This document shows, one piece after another, positions 1 to 7,566 of a stretch of 24,011 nt of DNA. The position numbers and the translations under genes are program-made. Numbering within the stretch: position 1 is the stretch's first letter; every line of letters starts with the position of its first letter. This DNA comes from JBNJEM01 sp051745935 (GTDB taxonomy: Bacteria; Planctomycetota; Planctomycetia; Pirellulales; Pirellulaceae): contig JBNJEM010000039.1 of the NCBI GenBank assembly GCA_051745935.1, positions 1 through 24,011 of the forward strand, in the 5' to 3' direction. The notes beneath the pieces were generated by a model. It did no database searches. It was not told the origin of the DNA and saw only the letters and a list, made by a program, of their open reading frames with translations.

Positions 1-136
1 ATCATCGTCGTGCCCTGGTCGCGAAATCTTCCCCTCTTCAATCAAGCACGCGCGACAAACTCGGGACAACCCACTTGTTCTATTTTGTCCGATTTTCGGG
101 TTTTTCATCAGCCCAGTGCGGGGCCCCGATTTGGTT

Positions 137-151
137 GGCGGCCCTGCCGCC
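137..151 (-). terminator. Hairpin just after the methyltransferase stop codon
   Basis: A perfect 6-bp stem (GGCGGC/GCCGCC) with a 3-base loop lies directly downstream of the methyltransferase TAA on the minus strand. There is no T-tract after it, so it is only a possible transcription end or 3' mRNA stabiliser. The remaining bases 1-136 show no gene that I can support. Confidence 0.3.
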
Positions 152-1024
152 TTAGGGCTTTTGCCCGAACAAGCTTGGGCCGGTCGAAACGCTGGCGGGA
201 TCGTAGTTCAGCCACAAGCACTCTTGCTGTCGTTCCTTTTTCTTGCCGCCCGCCGCATGGTTGGCGATGTCGTAGTCAAGTCGCCACCAGTTCTCGTACA
301 GCTCCTTGTACAACTCGGACGGGTAGCCACTCAAGACCACTTTACCCCCGCAGTCATTGAGGCACGATGCCACGTCTCGGTGAAGATCGTCGGTCATTTC
401 ATGGCCGTAAACCGCGCGGCTTTTTGCCTGCCGCGTGCTATGGAGATAGGGCGGATCGCAATAGAAGAGCGTTTCGTCACTGTCCCAACGCCGAATCACG
501 TCCACTGCCGGCCGACACACGATCTGTACCGTTCGCAGTCGATCGACGATTAAAGGCAAGTACTCGTCGACCATCGAAAGGTATCCGGACACCACATCGG
601 CCATTTGTCGCCGAACGCGGTGCAGTGTGAAACTAAAGGAGTCACCGCGACCACCCAAAGAGAGACGCCATCGCACGAAGTCTCGCCTGGCCTGTTCGAT
701 CTCATCCTCCGCGGGATTCGCGGCGTCGAGAAACTCGAGTTCGCTGTATGGCGTCAACGTCAACCTCCGCTGAAACTCGGGGCCATGATCCCGGAGAACG
801 CGGAACAGCCGGACAATCCGTTCGTCCAAGTCGTTATAGACTTCCACGGGCGAGGGTTGCTTGTTGAGAAGAACCGACGCGGCCCCCCCAAAGGGCTCGA
901 CGTACGTGTGATGTTCCGGAAACAGACGCACGATTTGCGGAGCAAGGTAATGCTTTCCGCCATGCCATTTAACAGGAGGCCTCAATTTTCGGCCTCGGAC
1001 GTCCCCGCCTGCCTTTCGCGGCAT
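152..1024 (-). CDS. D12-class (Dam-like) adenine-specific DNA methyltransferase
   Basis: This 290-residue protein should transfer a methyl group from S-adenosylmethionine to the N6 of adenine in a specific DNA site. The visible motifs fit the D12/Dam class: PPVKWHGGKHYLAPQI near residues 16-31, the SAM-binding EPFGGAAS at 43-50, a YNDLDE stretch at 63-68 and the catalytic CDPPY at 189-193. The length is normal for the class. An upstream in-frame start exists, but the ATG at 1024 has a near-perfect AAGGAGG six bases before it, so I use it. No restriction endonuclease is visible nearby, so it may be an orphan methylase or belong to a defence island continuing to the left. It lies 114 bases downstream of the HEPN/MNT pair in the same direction and may be cotranscribed. 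The class is clear; the target sequence cannot be read from here. Confidence 0.9.
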   Translation of the reverse strand: MPRKAGGDVRGRKLRPPVKWHGGKHYLAPQIVRLFPEHHTYVEPFGGAASVLLNKQPSPVEVYNDLDERIVRLFRVLRDHGPEFQRRLTLTPYSELEFLDAANPAEDEIEQARRDFVRWRLSLGGRGDSFSFTLHRVRRQMADVVSGYLSMVDEYLPLIVDRLRTVQIVCRPAVDVIRRWDSDETLFYCDPPYLHSTRQAKSRAVYGHEMTDDLHRDVASCLNDCGGKVVLSGYPSELYKELYENWWRLDYDIANHAAGGKKKERQQECLWLNYDPASVSTGPSLFGQKP

Positions 1025-1030
1025 GACACT

Positions 1031-1038
1031 TCCTCCTT
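1031..1038 (-). promoter_or_regulatory. Ribosome binding site deciding the methyltransferase start
   Basis: On the minus strand AAGGAGGA lies six bases before the ATG at 1024. This is the strongest Shine-Dalgarno sequence in the left part of the window, and it argues against the in-frame start 78 bases further upstream. Confidence 0.75.
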
Positions 1039-1138
1039 GCGTTAACCGTGCTTGGATTGCTCTCGTGAGTCGACGAACAATCATGTTAACCGGGGGGCTC
1101 ATTGGACACCTCCCCCCGTGCGTCGCCCCTGGGAATTC

Positions 1139-1537
1139 TCAGCTCGACCTCTCGATATGATTACGTAACGTGGCAAGTAGGGGATTTGCCGCCGCCATTG
1201 CTGCTTTCACGTCACTCACTTCGAGCGCGGGAGTGCCGACAAGCGGATAGCGGTCGAGCATGTAGAAAGCCGTGACTCGTTGACACAGAAAACGGTATGA
1301 ATCCAGAGACTCATCGTAATGTAGAGCAGCGTTTAGAAGTACCTCGAGATCGTGGACGCGTTTGAGCGTCCAGCCTCTTTGAAGCAAGAATGCCTTGAGC
1401 AGCTTCTCAATTCCCTGTTGCAAGAAGAAACCTGCTCCCTCGGCATCGTCTTCCTTCAGCAGATGATGTGCTCGCCACAGGTCCTTTTCGGCAATGCGGC
1501 ACCAGTCATTCGGATATGTTGATTCGCTACGCGGCAT
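1139..1537 (-). CDS. HEPN domain protein, partner of the MNT nucleotidyltransferase
   Basis: This 132-residue protein has the layout of the small HEPN family (PF05168-like). It shows an early WCRIAEKDLWRAHHLL helix, then GFFLQQGIEKLLKAFLL, KRVHDLEVLL and a closing YMLDRYP. In two-gene MNT/HEPN modules the HEPN protein is often an RNase toxin and the nucleotidyltransferase neutralises it by modifying a tyrosine. Here I do not see the RX4-6H nuclease motif: the only Arg in the usual place is in DRYPLVGTP, with no His following. It may therefore be a non-nuclease HEPN that works as a substrate-binding partner. The ATG at 1537 overlaps the end of the upstream gene by 11 bases, indicating translational coupling. 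Family assignment is good; the toxin role is inference. Confidence 0.82.
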   Translation of the reverse strand: MPRSESTYPNDWCRIAEKDLWRAHHLLKEDDAEGAGFFLQQGIEKLLKAFLLQRGWTLKRVHDLEVLLNAALHYDESLDSYRFLCQRVTAFYMLDRYPLVGTPALEVSDVKAAMAAANPLLATLRNHIERSS

Positions 1538-1859
1538 GGAGAACTCTGCCCCACTTGAGGATGTCGGCAATGAACTGGTCCCCCGTGGCGAGTCGCTGTT
1601 CAAGTTCGTCCGGCGTGAGGACGAGGACCTCGAGCGGTATCGTACGTTTCCGACTGGACAGGATGCGCCGGACGTGAGCACAACGGTCAATTAGACGTTC
1701 TCGAGTATCTTTGATAATGAGCAGGTCGATGTCGCTGTCGCTATCTGCTTTTCCGTGAGCCCATGAGCCAAACAGAACAATGCGCTGTGGCTGGTAGTCG
1801 CTGCGCAGCTTGGTTACGATCGTATCGAGCGCTCTTTCAATTGATTCGGTTGTGGCCAT
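1527..1859 (-). CDS. MNT-type minimal nucleotidyltransferase (putative antitoxin)
   Basis: This 110-residue protein has the minimal nucleotidyltransferase signature GS-X10-DXD, visible as FGSWAHGKADSDSDIDLLI at about residues 31-49, followed by a family-typical tail (LEVLVLTPDELEQRL). The two Asp of DID should bind the catalytic metal. In characterised MntA/HepT pairs this enzyme adds AMP groups to the HEPN toxin. The ORF is open a further 64 codons upstream, but that part has no family resemblance; starting at ATG 1859 (MATTESIERALD) gives the usual compact length. The ribosome binding site there is weak. It is the first gene of the pair and overlaps the HEPN gene. The family call is firm; the antitoxin function rests on gene order. 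Confidence 0.85.
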   Translation of the reverse strand: MATTESIERALDTIVTKLRSDYQPQRIVLFGSWAHGKADSDSDIDLLIIKDTRERLIDRCAHVRRILSSRKRTIPLEVLVLTPDELEQRLATGDQFIADILKWGRVLHAA

Positions 1860-2457
1860 GGCCCATAGCCTATCAAGAAATGTTCTCCAGTCGTGTCGGC
1901 CGGACGCGTGCCAAACGCTAAGGAACGGCTCAGAAATAACTGCGGCATTTTTCGGAGGGTGGCACTTTCCTGAGCGAGCGGCAAGACGCCTTCCCTCTCC
2001 AAAAAACGGGGATCGCGAGCGGAGCCAGTGTGCCGGACGATTCGGAGACACGTTGAATTGCGAAGTTATTCTTGAGCGAGCCCTAAGCAGGATTCGATGC
2101 CCGGTTCATGCCCTATTTCGGGACATATGCGAAGCTACAACAACCAACTACGTTCCACGGTAGGTTCATTCGCGCCCCATGTCAAGCGTCCGAGAGCGCT
2201 AGCTTGCCTTCGCGCATCAGGCTGCGCGGCATCTGAGCGAAACTGATCAGGAAAACACGAATGACATTGAAGCCGTCGGCCTGCCAACGCTGGAATGCTT
2301 AAGAAGCCATAACAAAACCACTCAGGTTTCCTTTCACCCAGGAACTTTCAGAAGCGGGAACCAAGTTTTGTTACGGGCTGTAAAACGTCCCTGTTTGTTC
2401 AACGATAAGCCGTGAACCGTTACCGAACGACAACGTGGACGAACGAGACCGGCGCGT
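1860..2457. other. Gene-free stretch with one family 2 repeat
   Basis: No coding region with recognisable features is seen. It holds one family 2 repeat (2304-2386) and a small hairpin at 2211-2228 (CGCGCA, six-base loop, TGCGCG). The promoter of the MNT/HEPN/methyltransferase genes must lie here, but I could not pick a convincing -10/-35 pair. Confidence 0.5.
2304..2386 (+). repeat. Family 2 dispersed repeat, single unit
   Basis: About 83 bases. It carries TAACAAAAC at 2310-2318 and its exact inverted copy GTTTTGTTA at 2365-2373, so the unit can fold back on itself. Related units occur at 6385-6546, 8210-8288, 12951-13100 and 14085-14162, sharing the AACCTTTC, GAAGCGGG and TTGTTACCGGCTG blocks. 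I define this orientation as plus. Confidence 0.75.
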
Positions 2458-3246
2458 TTACCGCAGGCCTTCCTCTCGCAATCGTCGATCGGCCCAGCTG
2501 GCGTCGTCAGGGGGGAGTGGTGGCGAAACATCTCCGCCATAATCAATGTCGCCATACCGCCCGTTTTGATAACACTGAGTAACCAGTGACTGCAGCTCCA
2601 GTGGGACATCGGCTACGTCAGCTCCGAGCGGCACGCCGAGAGTTGGAAGCGGCGTCTGGAGAGGGATGGGATAAGCCTCGATCTTCGTGGGGTGCTCGCT
2701 GCGTCGCACACAGGCCAAGTACAAGGTTCGGTGCTCGCGAGGGATGTGTGTCATGGGGAATACGAGGCCCCGATTCCCGGAACGCGTGAGGTCGATCTCG
2801 ACCTGGTTGACGCCGGCAACGCGATATTCACGCTGTTTCTTTACGTACATGTCGCAGCCATCCCCTGGGCACTTGTTCGTTGGGCTGAGAAACTCCAGCG
2901 CCGTTACAACCTGATTTCCCAGGGCGGTGTCAACGATTTCCAGATAGATTTCAGTGATCGGTTCATCGGCTAATTCAATCACGAGCGGCTCGGCGATCGC
3001 CGTGTTGTTTTCCGAGGGCGCACCCGTTCGTTTCGGTTTGGATCTCTGGACCACGTAGAGATCCGGCGTGACGAAACGGTTTCCCTCCGGATCACCGAGC
3101 ACGAAAACCCGCTCTTCCACTTCGACCCGAAAACGTCGCGGCAATTCCCGCTGCAACTGGTCACCCGCGTAGGTGACTAATCGATGGTGAACCGAACGCC
3201 AGTGTTGCTCCAGCCACGGATCCATCCCCGGAAATGGGCTTTTCAT
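2458..3246 (-). CDS. DUF4058 family protein
   Basis: This 262-residue protein matches the DUF4058 family by its N-terminus, MKSPFPGMDPWLEQHWRSVHH, then GDQLQRELPRRFRVEVEERVFV and the central ITEIYLEIVDTALGNQVVTALEFLSPTNK. The family is common in planctomycetes and cyanobacteria and has no established function; conserved acidic and ELxSPTNK-like residues have suggested a nuclease-like fold, which I cannot test. No signal peptide or membrane segment is visible, so it is probably cytoplasmic. The ORF has a TTG seven codons earlier, but the ATG at 3246 gives the standard family N-terminus and is preceded by GCGAGG. It appears to be transcribed alone, with a family 3 repeat upstream and a family 2 repeat downstream. 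Confidence 0.85.
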   Translation of the reverse strand: MKSPFPGMDPWLEQHWRSVHHRLVTYAGDQLQRELPRRFRVEVEERVFVLGDPEGNRFVTPDLYVVQRSKPKRTGAPSENNTAIAEPLVIELADEPITEIYLEIVDTALGNQVVTALEFLSPTNKCPGDGCDMYVKKQREYRVAGVNQVEIDLTRSGNRGLVFPMTHIPREHRTLYLACVRRSEHPTKIEAYPIPLQTPLPTLGVPLGADVADVPLELQSLVTQCYQNGRYGDIDYGGDVSPPLPPDDASWADRRLREEGLR

Positions 3247-3450
3247 CGTGATGCCTCGCCAGGCCAAACTGAACTGGGTAATGCCGAATAATTCCTGACA
3301 TCATATCTTGCATTATACCGCAAACGAAGAGCACTTGGGGGCGAACGCTATGTTGGTGTTACAACCTGTGACGACCGGGGCCGTTGATCGATGGCTGCTT
3401 CGGTGGCCGCTCACGGGTGCCGCTACAGAGCTTGGACACGCAAGGCCCGC

Positions 3451-3646
3451 ATGGATGCCACGGGCTTGTCCCGTGGTGGCTCACGCTCGCCGCTACAAAC
3501 CGGCCAGACGCACCACTCCCCGTCGTTGGTTAGCGTGGAACGTAACGGACCACGGGACAAGCCCGTGGCATTTGCACCTTGAAAAGCCTTCCTTCAAGAT
3601 GTGCAACGGAAGTGTGAACGTCCGCGGCGTTTAGTCTCTTGCCCGT
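3451..3646 (+). repeat. Family 3 repeat, copy 1 (paired palindromic arms)
   Basis: About 196 bases, very similar along the whole length to 10617-10811 in the same orientation. Two 20-base arms at 3457-3476 and 3550-3569 are perfect inverted copies of each other. Each arm is also a hairpin by itself (CCACGGG, five-base loop, CCCGTGG). No open frame is conserved between the copies and no transposase is present. Confidence 0.85.
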
Positions 3647-3729
3647 CCCATGTTGGCTAGAGCATCAAGTCGAACCCGCGAATCTCAATAAGGCTCGTTC
3701 CAGAGCATCGCGAAAACCGCCAGCCCCCA

Positions 3730-3746
3730 CCGCCCGCCACGGGCGG
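3730..3746 (-). terminator. GC-rich hairpin downstream of the lipoprotein gene
   Basis: CCGCCCG and CGGGCGG form a 7-bp stem around a 3-base loop, 90 bases past the stop of the minus-strand lipoprotein gene. There is no T-tract, so it is only a candidate transcription end. Confidence 0.3.
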
Positions 3747-3835
3747 GCCAGACCGCGGGTCGGGTCTCCGAGCCGAGAAGACCGCAAGGAAGCCTCGTGC
3801 CGCCCGCGAACGGCGGACGGCCGAGGCCCCGACCT

Positions 3836-6355
3836 TTACTCCGCCACGACCGTGGTGACTTCCTGGCGTGTGACGCCTTGCGGCGAGTGGCGGCTGGTCA
3901 CGGTCACTCTGAGCGTTTGTTCGCCGGCTTGTACTCCGGTGGCTTCCACACGAAACGGCGGTTGCAGTGTTTCTCCCGCCCGTATTTCACGAATCGGACT
4001 GACCGTGACGGTGCGGCCATCTTGACTGACCGTACGACCGCGCTGCGGGCCGGTGATGGATTGAAATTGAAGGCCGGGTGGAAATTCGAGTTTGAGGACC
4101 ACGTTCTGATCTGGAACGTTCCGGTCGTTTTGGATCGTAATCAGGTATCGGGTGGCGTCATCGATTCTCACCGGATCCCCGAACTTGGAAATATCAACCT
4201 TTAACTGTCCCGTTGGGGACGGCCGTCGTTCTGGCGGCGTGGCGGGTGAAGCTTCGGGTTCGGGGAGGATGCGTACACGAGCTTCCGCGGTTTCGGAAAG
4301 GTCCTCGGCGGTGGTCACGGTGGCTCGGGCGACAGCCGCTTCCGCCGGTTCACGGCAGAGGCAAAGCACGTCGCGTTGAACCGTTTCTCCAGGATCCAGT
4401 TGTTCAATTGTCCACTGCAATTGGCCCTGTTCCAGCGCGTCCTCATCCCATTCCTCCGTCGCTTCCAGTGCCGCGAGTTCTGGATCGCGGGTCACGACAA
4501 TCCGCACCTCGGTCAACGGAACATTTCCCGTATTCGTGACCAATGTGGATACCTGCACGTTTTCCCCGACCCGACTTTCGGGCTTGACCCGTTTCCGTAC
4601 CTCTAGCTTGGGCTCCGGGGTGACTTCCGGTTCACTGGCCGTCAGACAGACCTCGGTTTGCGCACCCTGTCCACCCGGCGCGGTAACCTCGAGCTGATGG
4701 CAGATTTCACCAGCGCGTTGCACGACGAAGGTCACGGCAAACTCCTTCGTTTGGCCGGGATCCAGGTCGCCTAGGACCTTCTGGATGGGGCTGGTTAACC
4801 CGTCCGCGTGCCGCAGTCCCGTGTCGAAGCGGTCAGTAATTCGAACCTCCTCCAGGGCGCGTTCTCCGGTGTTCGAGACTTCGATGCGGAATTGGACGCG
4901 ATCCCCGACCGTGGCGGTTTGCGGTCCCGACACGTCGAGGGCGAGCGTGGGGCGGGTGATTTCAGTATCCACGTGAGCTTTGGCGTCGAGTTCACTGCCG
5001 CTCGTTGCCTCGAAAGAATATCGGACGGAACCGCCATCCTCGGCCCGGACATTCACGGTGATCGTCCGAGTTGATTGCGCTGGGAGTTCCGCGAATCGCC
5101 ATTCTGCTCGATTCCCGAATATCCGCGCCGCCGGCTCACTGCTCACGAACTTCAGACCGGGGGGCAGCACGCCGCGGACGACCACGTCGCGCGTGGCAAT
5201 GTCTCCCGGATTCCGTACCTGAAGCCGGTAAACCAGCGTGGACCCCACGACGGCGGTGGGGGGGCCGGTGGCATGCAATGCCAACCCCGGGGCGCTCCAC
5301 GTGATCGACGTATACCCTTCCCCCAAAAGCGTCCGCGGCGCGTCGCTGTCCGGATCAGCGGGTCGAATTACCTTGATGCGAACCTGCGTGACGCCCGGCT
5401 GATTCGTGGTGGGCCTCAGTTCCACGGTGGCCAGGCCCTCGTCGTCAGTCCGCGTTTCCATGACCGTCGCGTCATCCGGCCCAAGTGTCGCGGGCGCGCC
5501 GTCAACGATCTCGTAACGCACGATATAATCAGCCACGGGGGCCCCCGTGGCAGTTCGCTTCACGCTCGTTGTCAACGCATACGGCTCCCCCGCCGGTACC
5601 GTGTCCGGATCGGGAAACGCCCACTGGGCATCGACCCAATAGATCGTGGCCGATTTTCGCCGTTGGGGCCATGAGGCCCCTTTCGGCGCGACGGCCGTGA
5701 TATAGCTGGTCCCCTGGCTGGCCGAGGTTAAACTCACCCAGCATTGGCCCTTCTGCTGGACCACGTCGTCCGTCACGCTCGGCGTGCCGCGGGTCACCAC
5801 TTGACGCCGGTTCGCGGTGCGAGCAATCGCGTAGTTGACGCCTAGTTTCTTGGACCGGCACCAAAGCGAGCCCTGGTCATTCACCGCGACGAATTGCCCC
5901 ACGCTATCTTGAGACAACATGAATTCGATGGGCTGGTGCGGCATAAAACGGCCGGTTTCGCCGCAGAGTCCGCCCACGATCACCACTTCACTTCCGACCG
6001 GCGCGATCATCCGGGTGGGGTTGAGCATGATGCTGCCCGGTTCTCGCTCTTGTGGCGGCGGCGCGGAAGGGGCGGTCGGAGGGGACGCCTGGGGACCACC
6101 TGGAGGCGGAGGAGAAGGCTCCGGACACGGCTCAGGCGTGAGCGGCTGCTGCCAGGCCGGTTGAGGAAACAAACAGTCCTCGCCATATCGCGAATCACTC
6201 ATCCGAGCCAACTGCAGCGACTCGGATGGGGAGAAGATTCGCTCGCCGGTCGGATCAAACGCGGGAACCTCTAGCTGCTGGCATCCCACAGCCCATACGA
6301 GCAGTCCGCCCAGCAGGCTCAAGCCAATTCGTGACGTCCCGATGCAATGGCACAT
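3836..6355 (-). CDS. Large lipoprotein with four DUF11-like repeats
   Basis: This 839-residue protein starts with a lipoprotein signal: a hydrophobic stretch at 10-24 ending in AVGC, with Cys25 as the likely lipidated residue. A proline-rich linker follows (about 76-105), then Ig-like/Big-like material (about 105-355) and four DUF11-like repeats beginning near residues 357, 470, 583 and 717. Each repeat has the pattern hydrophobic strand, then VGxxVxFRIxVxNTG, then LPPGLxF-like text. DUF11 repeats are stalk-like modules in cell-surface proteins, so a structural or adhesive envelope role is likely; no catalytic domain is visible. The frame stays open 93 codons upstream, but that part is translated family 2 repeat, so I start at ATG 6355, directly before the signal peptide. 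It appears monocistronic. Confidence 0.85.
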   Translation of the reverse strand: MCHCIGTSRIGLSLLGGLLVWAVGCQQLEVPAFDPTGERIFSPSESLQLARMSDSRYGEDCLFPQPAWQQPLTPEPCPEPSPPPPGGPQASPPTAPSAPPPQEREPGSIMLNPTRMIAPVGSEVVIVGGLCGETGRFMPHQPIEFMLSQDSVGQFVAVNDQGSLWCRSKKLGVNYAIARTANRRQVVTRGTPSVTDDVVQQKGQCWVSLTSASQGTSYITAVAPKGASWPQRRKSATIYWVDAQWAFPDPDTVPAGEPYALTTSVKRTATGAPVADYIVRYEIVDGAPATLGPDDATVMETRTDDEGLATVELRPTTNQPGVTQVRIKVIRPADPDSDAPRTLLGEGYTSITWSAPGLALHATGPPTAVVGSTLVYRLQVRNPGDIATRDVVVRGVLPPGLKFVSSEPAARIFGNRAEWRFAELPAQSTRTITVNVRAEDGGSVRYSFEATSGSELDAKAHVDTEITRPTLALDVSGPQTATVGDRVQFRIEVSNTGERALEEVRITDRFDTGLRHADGLTSPIQKVLGDLDPGQTKEFAVTFVVQRAGEICHQLEVTAPGGQGAQTEVCLTASEPEVTPEPKLEVRKRVKPESRVGENVQVSTLVTNTGNVPLTEVRIVVTRDPELAALEATEEWDEDALEQGQLQWTIEQLDPGETVQRDVLCLCREPAEAAVARATVTTAEDLSETAEARVRILPEPEASPATPPERRPSPTGQLKVDISKFGDPVRIDDATRYLITIQNDRNVPDQNVVLKLEFPPGLQFQSITGPQRGRTVSQDGRTVTVSPIREIRAGETLQPPFRVEATGVQAGEQTLRVTVTSRHSPQGVTRQEVTTVVAE

Positions 6356-6384
6356 GGTGGACCACAACCTTGGTTCAACGACAA

Positions 6385-6546
6385 AGCCATAACAGAACCT
6401 TTCAGGCTTCCCACCACCATAAGCCTTTCGGAAGCGGGGATGAGGTTTGTTACCGGCTGGAAAAACCGACAACAGAACCTTTCGGGCTTCCCCCCACCAA
6501 TAAGCGTTTCGCGAGCGGGGATGAGGTTTGTTACCGGCTGTAAAAC
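6385..6546 (+). repeat. Family 2 repeat, two tandem units
   Basis: Two units with a period of 80 bases (AACAGAACCT begins at 6391 and again at 6471). Both carry GGGGATGAGGTTTGTTACCG. The array lies just upstream of the lipoprotein gene and reads in open frame into it, which extends that ORF artificially. Confidence 0.8.
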
Positions 6547-6547
6547 A

Positions 6548-6568
6548 TTTTCGGGGTTTCCCCGAAAA
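6548..6568. promoter_or_regulatory. Perfect 9-bp hairpin abutting the family 2 array
   Basis: TTTTCGGGG and CCCCGAAAA pair around a TTT loop. It starts one base after the last family 2 unit, about 190 bases upstream of the lipoprotein start. It lacks a T-tract outside the stem on either strand, so it is not a standard terminator. Confidence 0.45.
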
Positions 6569-6705
6569 ATGTAGCATGCGTCCGGGCAACATGTGGCCTT
6601 TATTCATCCTCCAACGATGAAAAAAAGCAACCAAACCCCGTAACGGCTAGCCATTGTCGCGGTTATCCCGGTCGTGCCAGTCGCGGGATGAACGATGCCG
6701 GTCCG

Positions 6706-7566
6706 TCACCGTGTTCCGAAGATGCCGGTCGCGTACCAGATCCCGTTGCGGCCCCGCTTCATGTCGTACCCATAGTACCGATGGCGGCCGCGAACCGCGC
6801 GCCAGTGACCGGAAGACTCTCGCCAACTGCCCACCACGTCCAAGGCCGCGCGAATCAATCCCTTGCCCGGCCAACTCTCCGCGCAGACTTCCTGGGCCAG
6901 CAACCCGTCCGGAAGCCGGCGTGAAATGCGATGAAATCGCGAGTTCCAGTTGTGGTGTCCCTGCGTGTTGATGCGAGCCTGATGAGAGGCGTGACTCTCC
7001 GACTCTTCCGCCAACGTGGTCAGGAACGTGCCATCGGTGCTGGAAGGCCCGTCAGGGTGGATCCGCACCGCCAGCACTAACGTCCGTTGGGTCAAGGAGC
7101 CCTTGGGTAGATCCAGTAACGCCTTCAGATGCTTGGTCGTCAGCGCGCCGGGAAGGCTCAAGGGATAGATGCTGACCACGCGACCATGGTATTCACTGTC
7201 CGGATCCTCGAACTCGATCACGGCTATCCCATTTTTTCCCCGCAACTCCGAAAAGGCCTCATGTTTACTCAACTGAATGTCTTTGCCACCCACGCGTGCC
7301 CGTTCTGACATCGGAATGCGGGTCAGCACATAATTCTCCAGATAGGGATGCAAGGTGGAGCTGCTGGCGAACTTCCGGCATAGTTCGTCTTCCGCTTTTG
7401 CCAAGCCCTCTTCGCAGAAATAAACCAGCATGTTGCGATTGTGTTCTTTCGCCTCGTCCATCGCTTGGCCATAATCATCCAACCACGCTGGCCCCTCGGC
7501 TGCAAGTGTCCACGTACACGTGCAAAAGAGGGCTCCCCAAATAGCCATTACAGTGTTGTGTGTCAT
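6706..7566 (-). CDS. Secreted protein with thioredoxin-like and CAP/SCP-like halves
   Basis: This 286-residue protein starts with a signal peptide (hydrophobic 7-22, likely cleavage after LAA at 23). Residues about 25-155 resemble the divergent thioredoxin-like modules of planctomycete exported proteins: WLDDYGQAMDEAKEHNRNMLVYF, then GIAVIEF and a final helix. The CXXC redox pair is missing; only Cys51 and Cys63 are nearby. Residues about 190-286 resemble a CAP/SCP domain: SHASHQARIN, GHHNWNSR, AQEVCAES, VVGSWRESSGHWRAV and a closing YYGYDM...GIWYATGIFG. Candidate metal or active-site residues are His204/205, Glu226/230 and His254. The start at ATG 7566 is chosen for the signal peptide; its ribosome binding site is poor. 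Export is likely, substrate unknown, and the CAP call is by pattern only. Confidence 0.72.
   Translation of the reverse strand: MTHNTVMAIWGALFCTCTWTLAAEGPAWLDDYGQAMDEAKEHNRNMLVYFCEEGLAKAEDELCRKFASSSTLHPYLENYVLTRIPMSERARVGGKDIQLSKHEAFSELRGKNGIAVIEFEDPDSEYHGRVVSIYPLSLPGALTTKHLKALLDLPKGSLTQRTLVLAVRIHPDGPSSTDGTFLTTLAEESESHASHQARINTQGHHNWNSRFHRISRRLPDGLLAQEVCAESWPGKGLIRAALDVVGSWRESSGHWRAVRGRHRYYGYDMKRGRNGIWYATGIFGTR

Larger units (their letters stand above)
3247..3835. other. Gene-free stretch with a family 3 repeat and a GC-rich hairpin
   Basis: No supported gene. It contains one family 3 element (3451-3646) and a 7-bp hairpin at 3730-3746. Short open frames here are made of repeat sequence. Confidence 0.5.
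6356..6705. other. Gene-free stretch with two family 2 units and a hairpin
   Basis: It separates two minus-strand genes. Two tandem family 2 units and the 6548-6568 hairpin fill most of it. No additional gene is seen. Confidence 0.5.

Noticed and set aside
152..1024. Complete restriction-modification system
   Set aside because: Only the methyltransferase is present; no endonuclease or specificity subunit can be seen in the window.
3451..3646. Insertion sequence
   Set aside because: The inverted arms are internal, no transposase is encoded and no target-site duplication is evident, so I list it as a repeat only.
5075..5674. 199-codon open frame opposite the DUF11 lipoprotein
   Set aside because: Antisense shadow of a G+C-rich gene, with Arg/Pro-rich nonsense composition and no domain.
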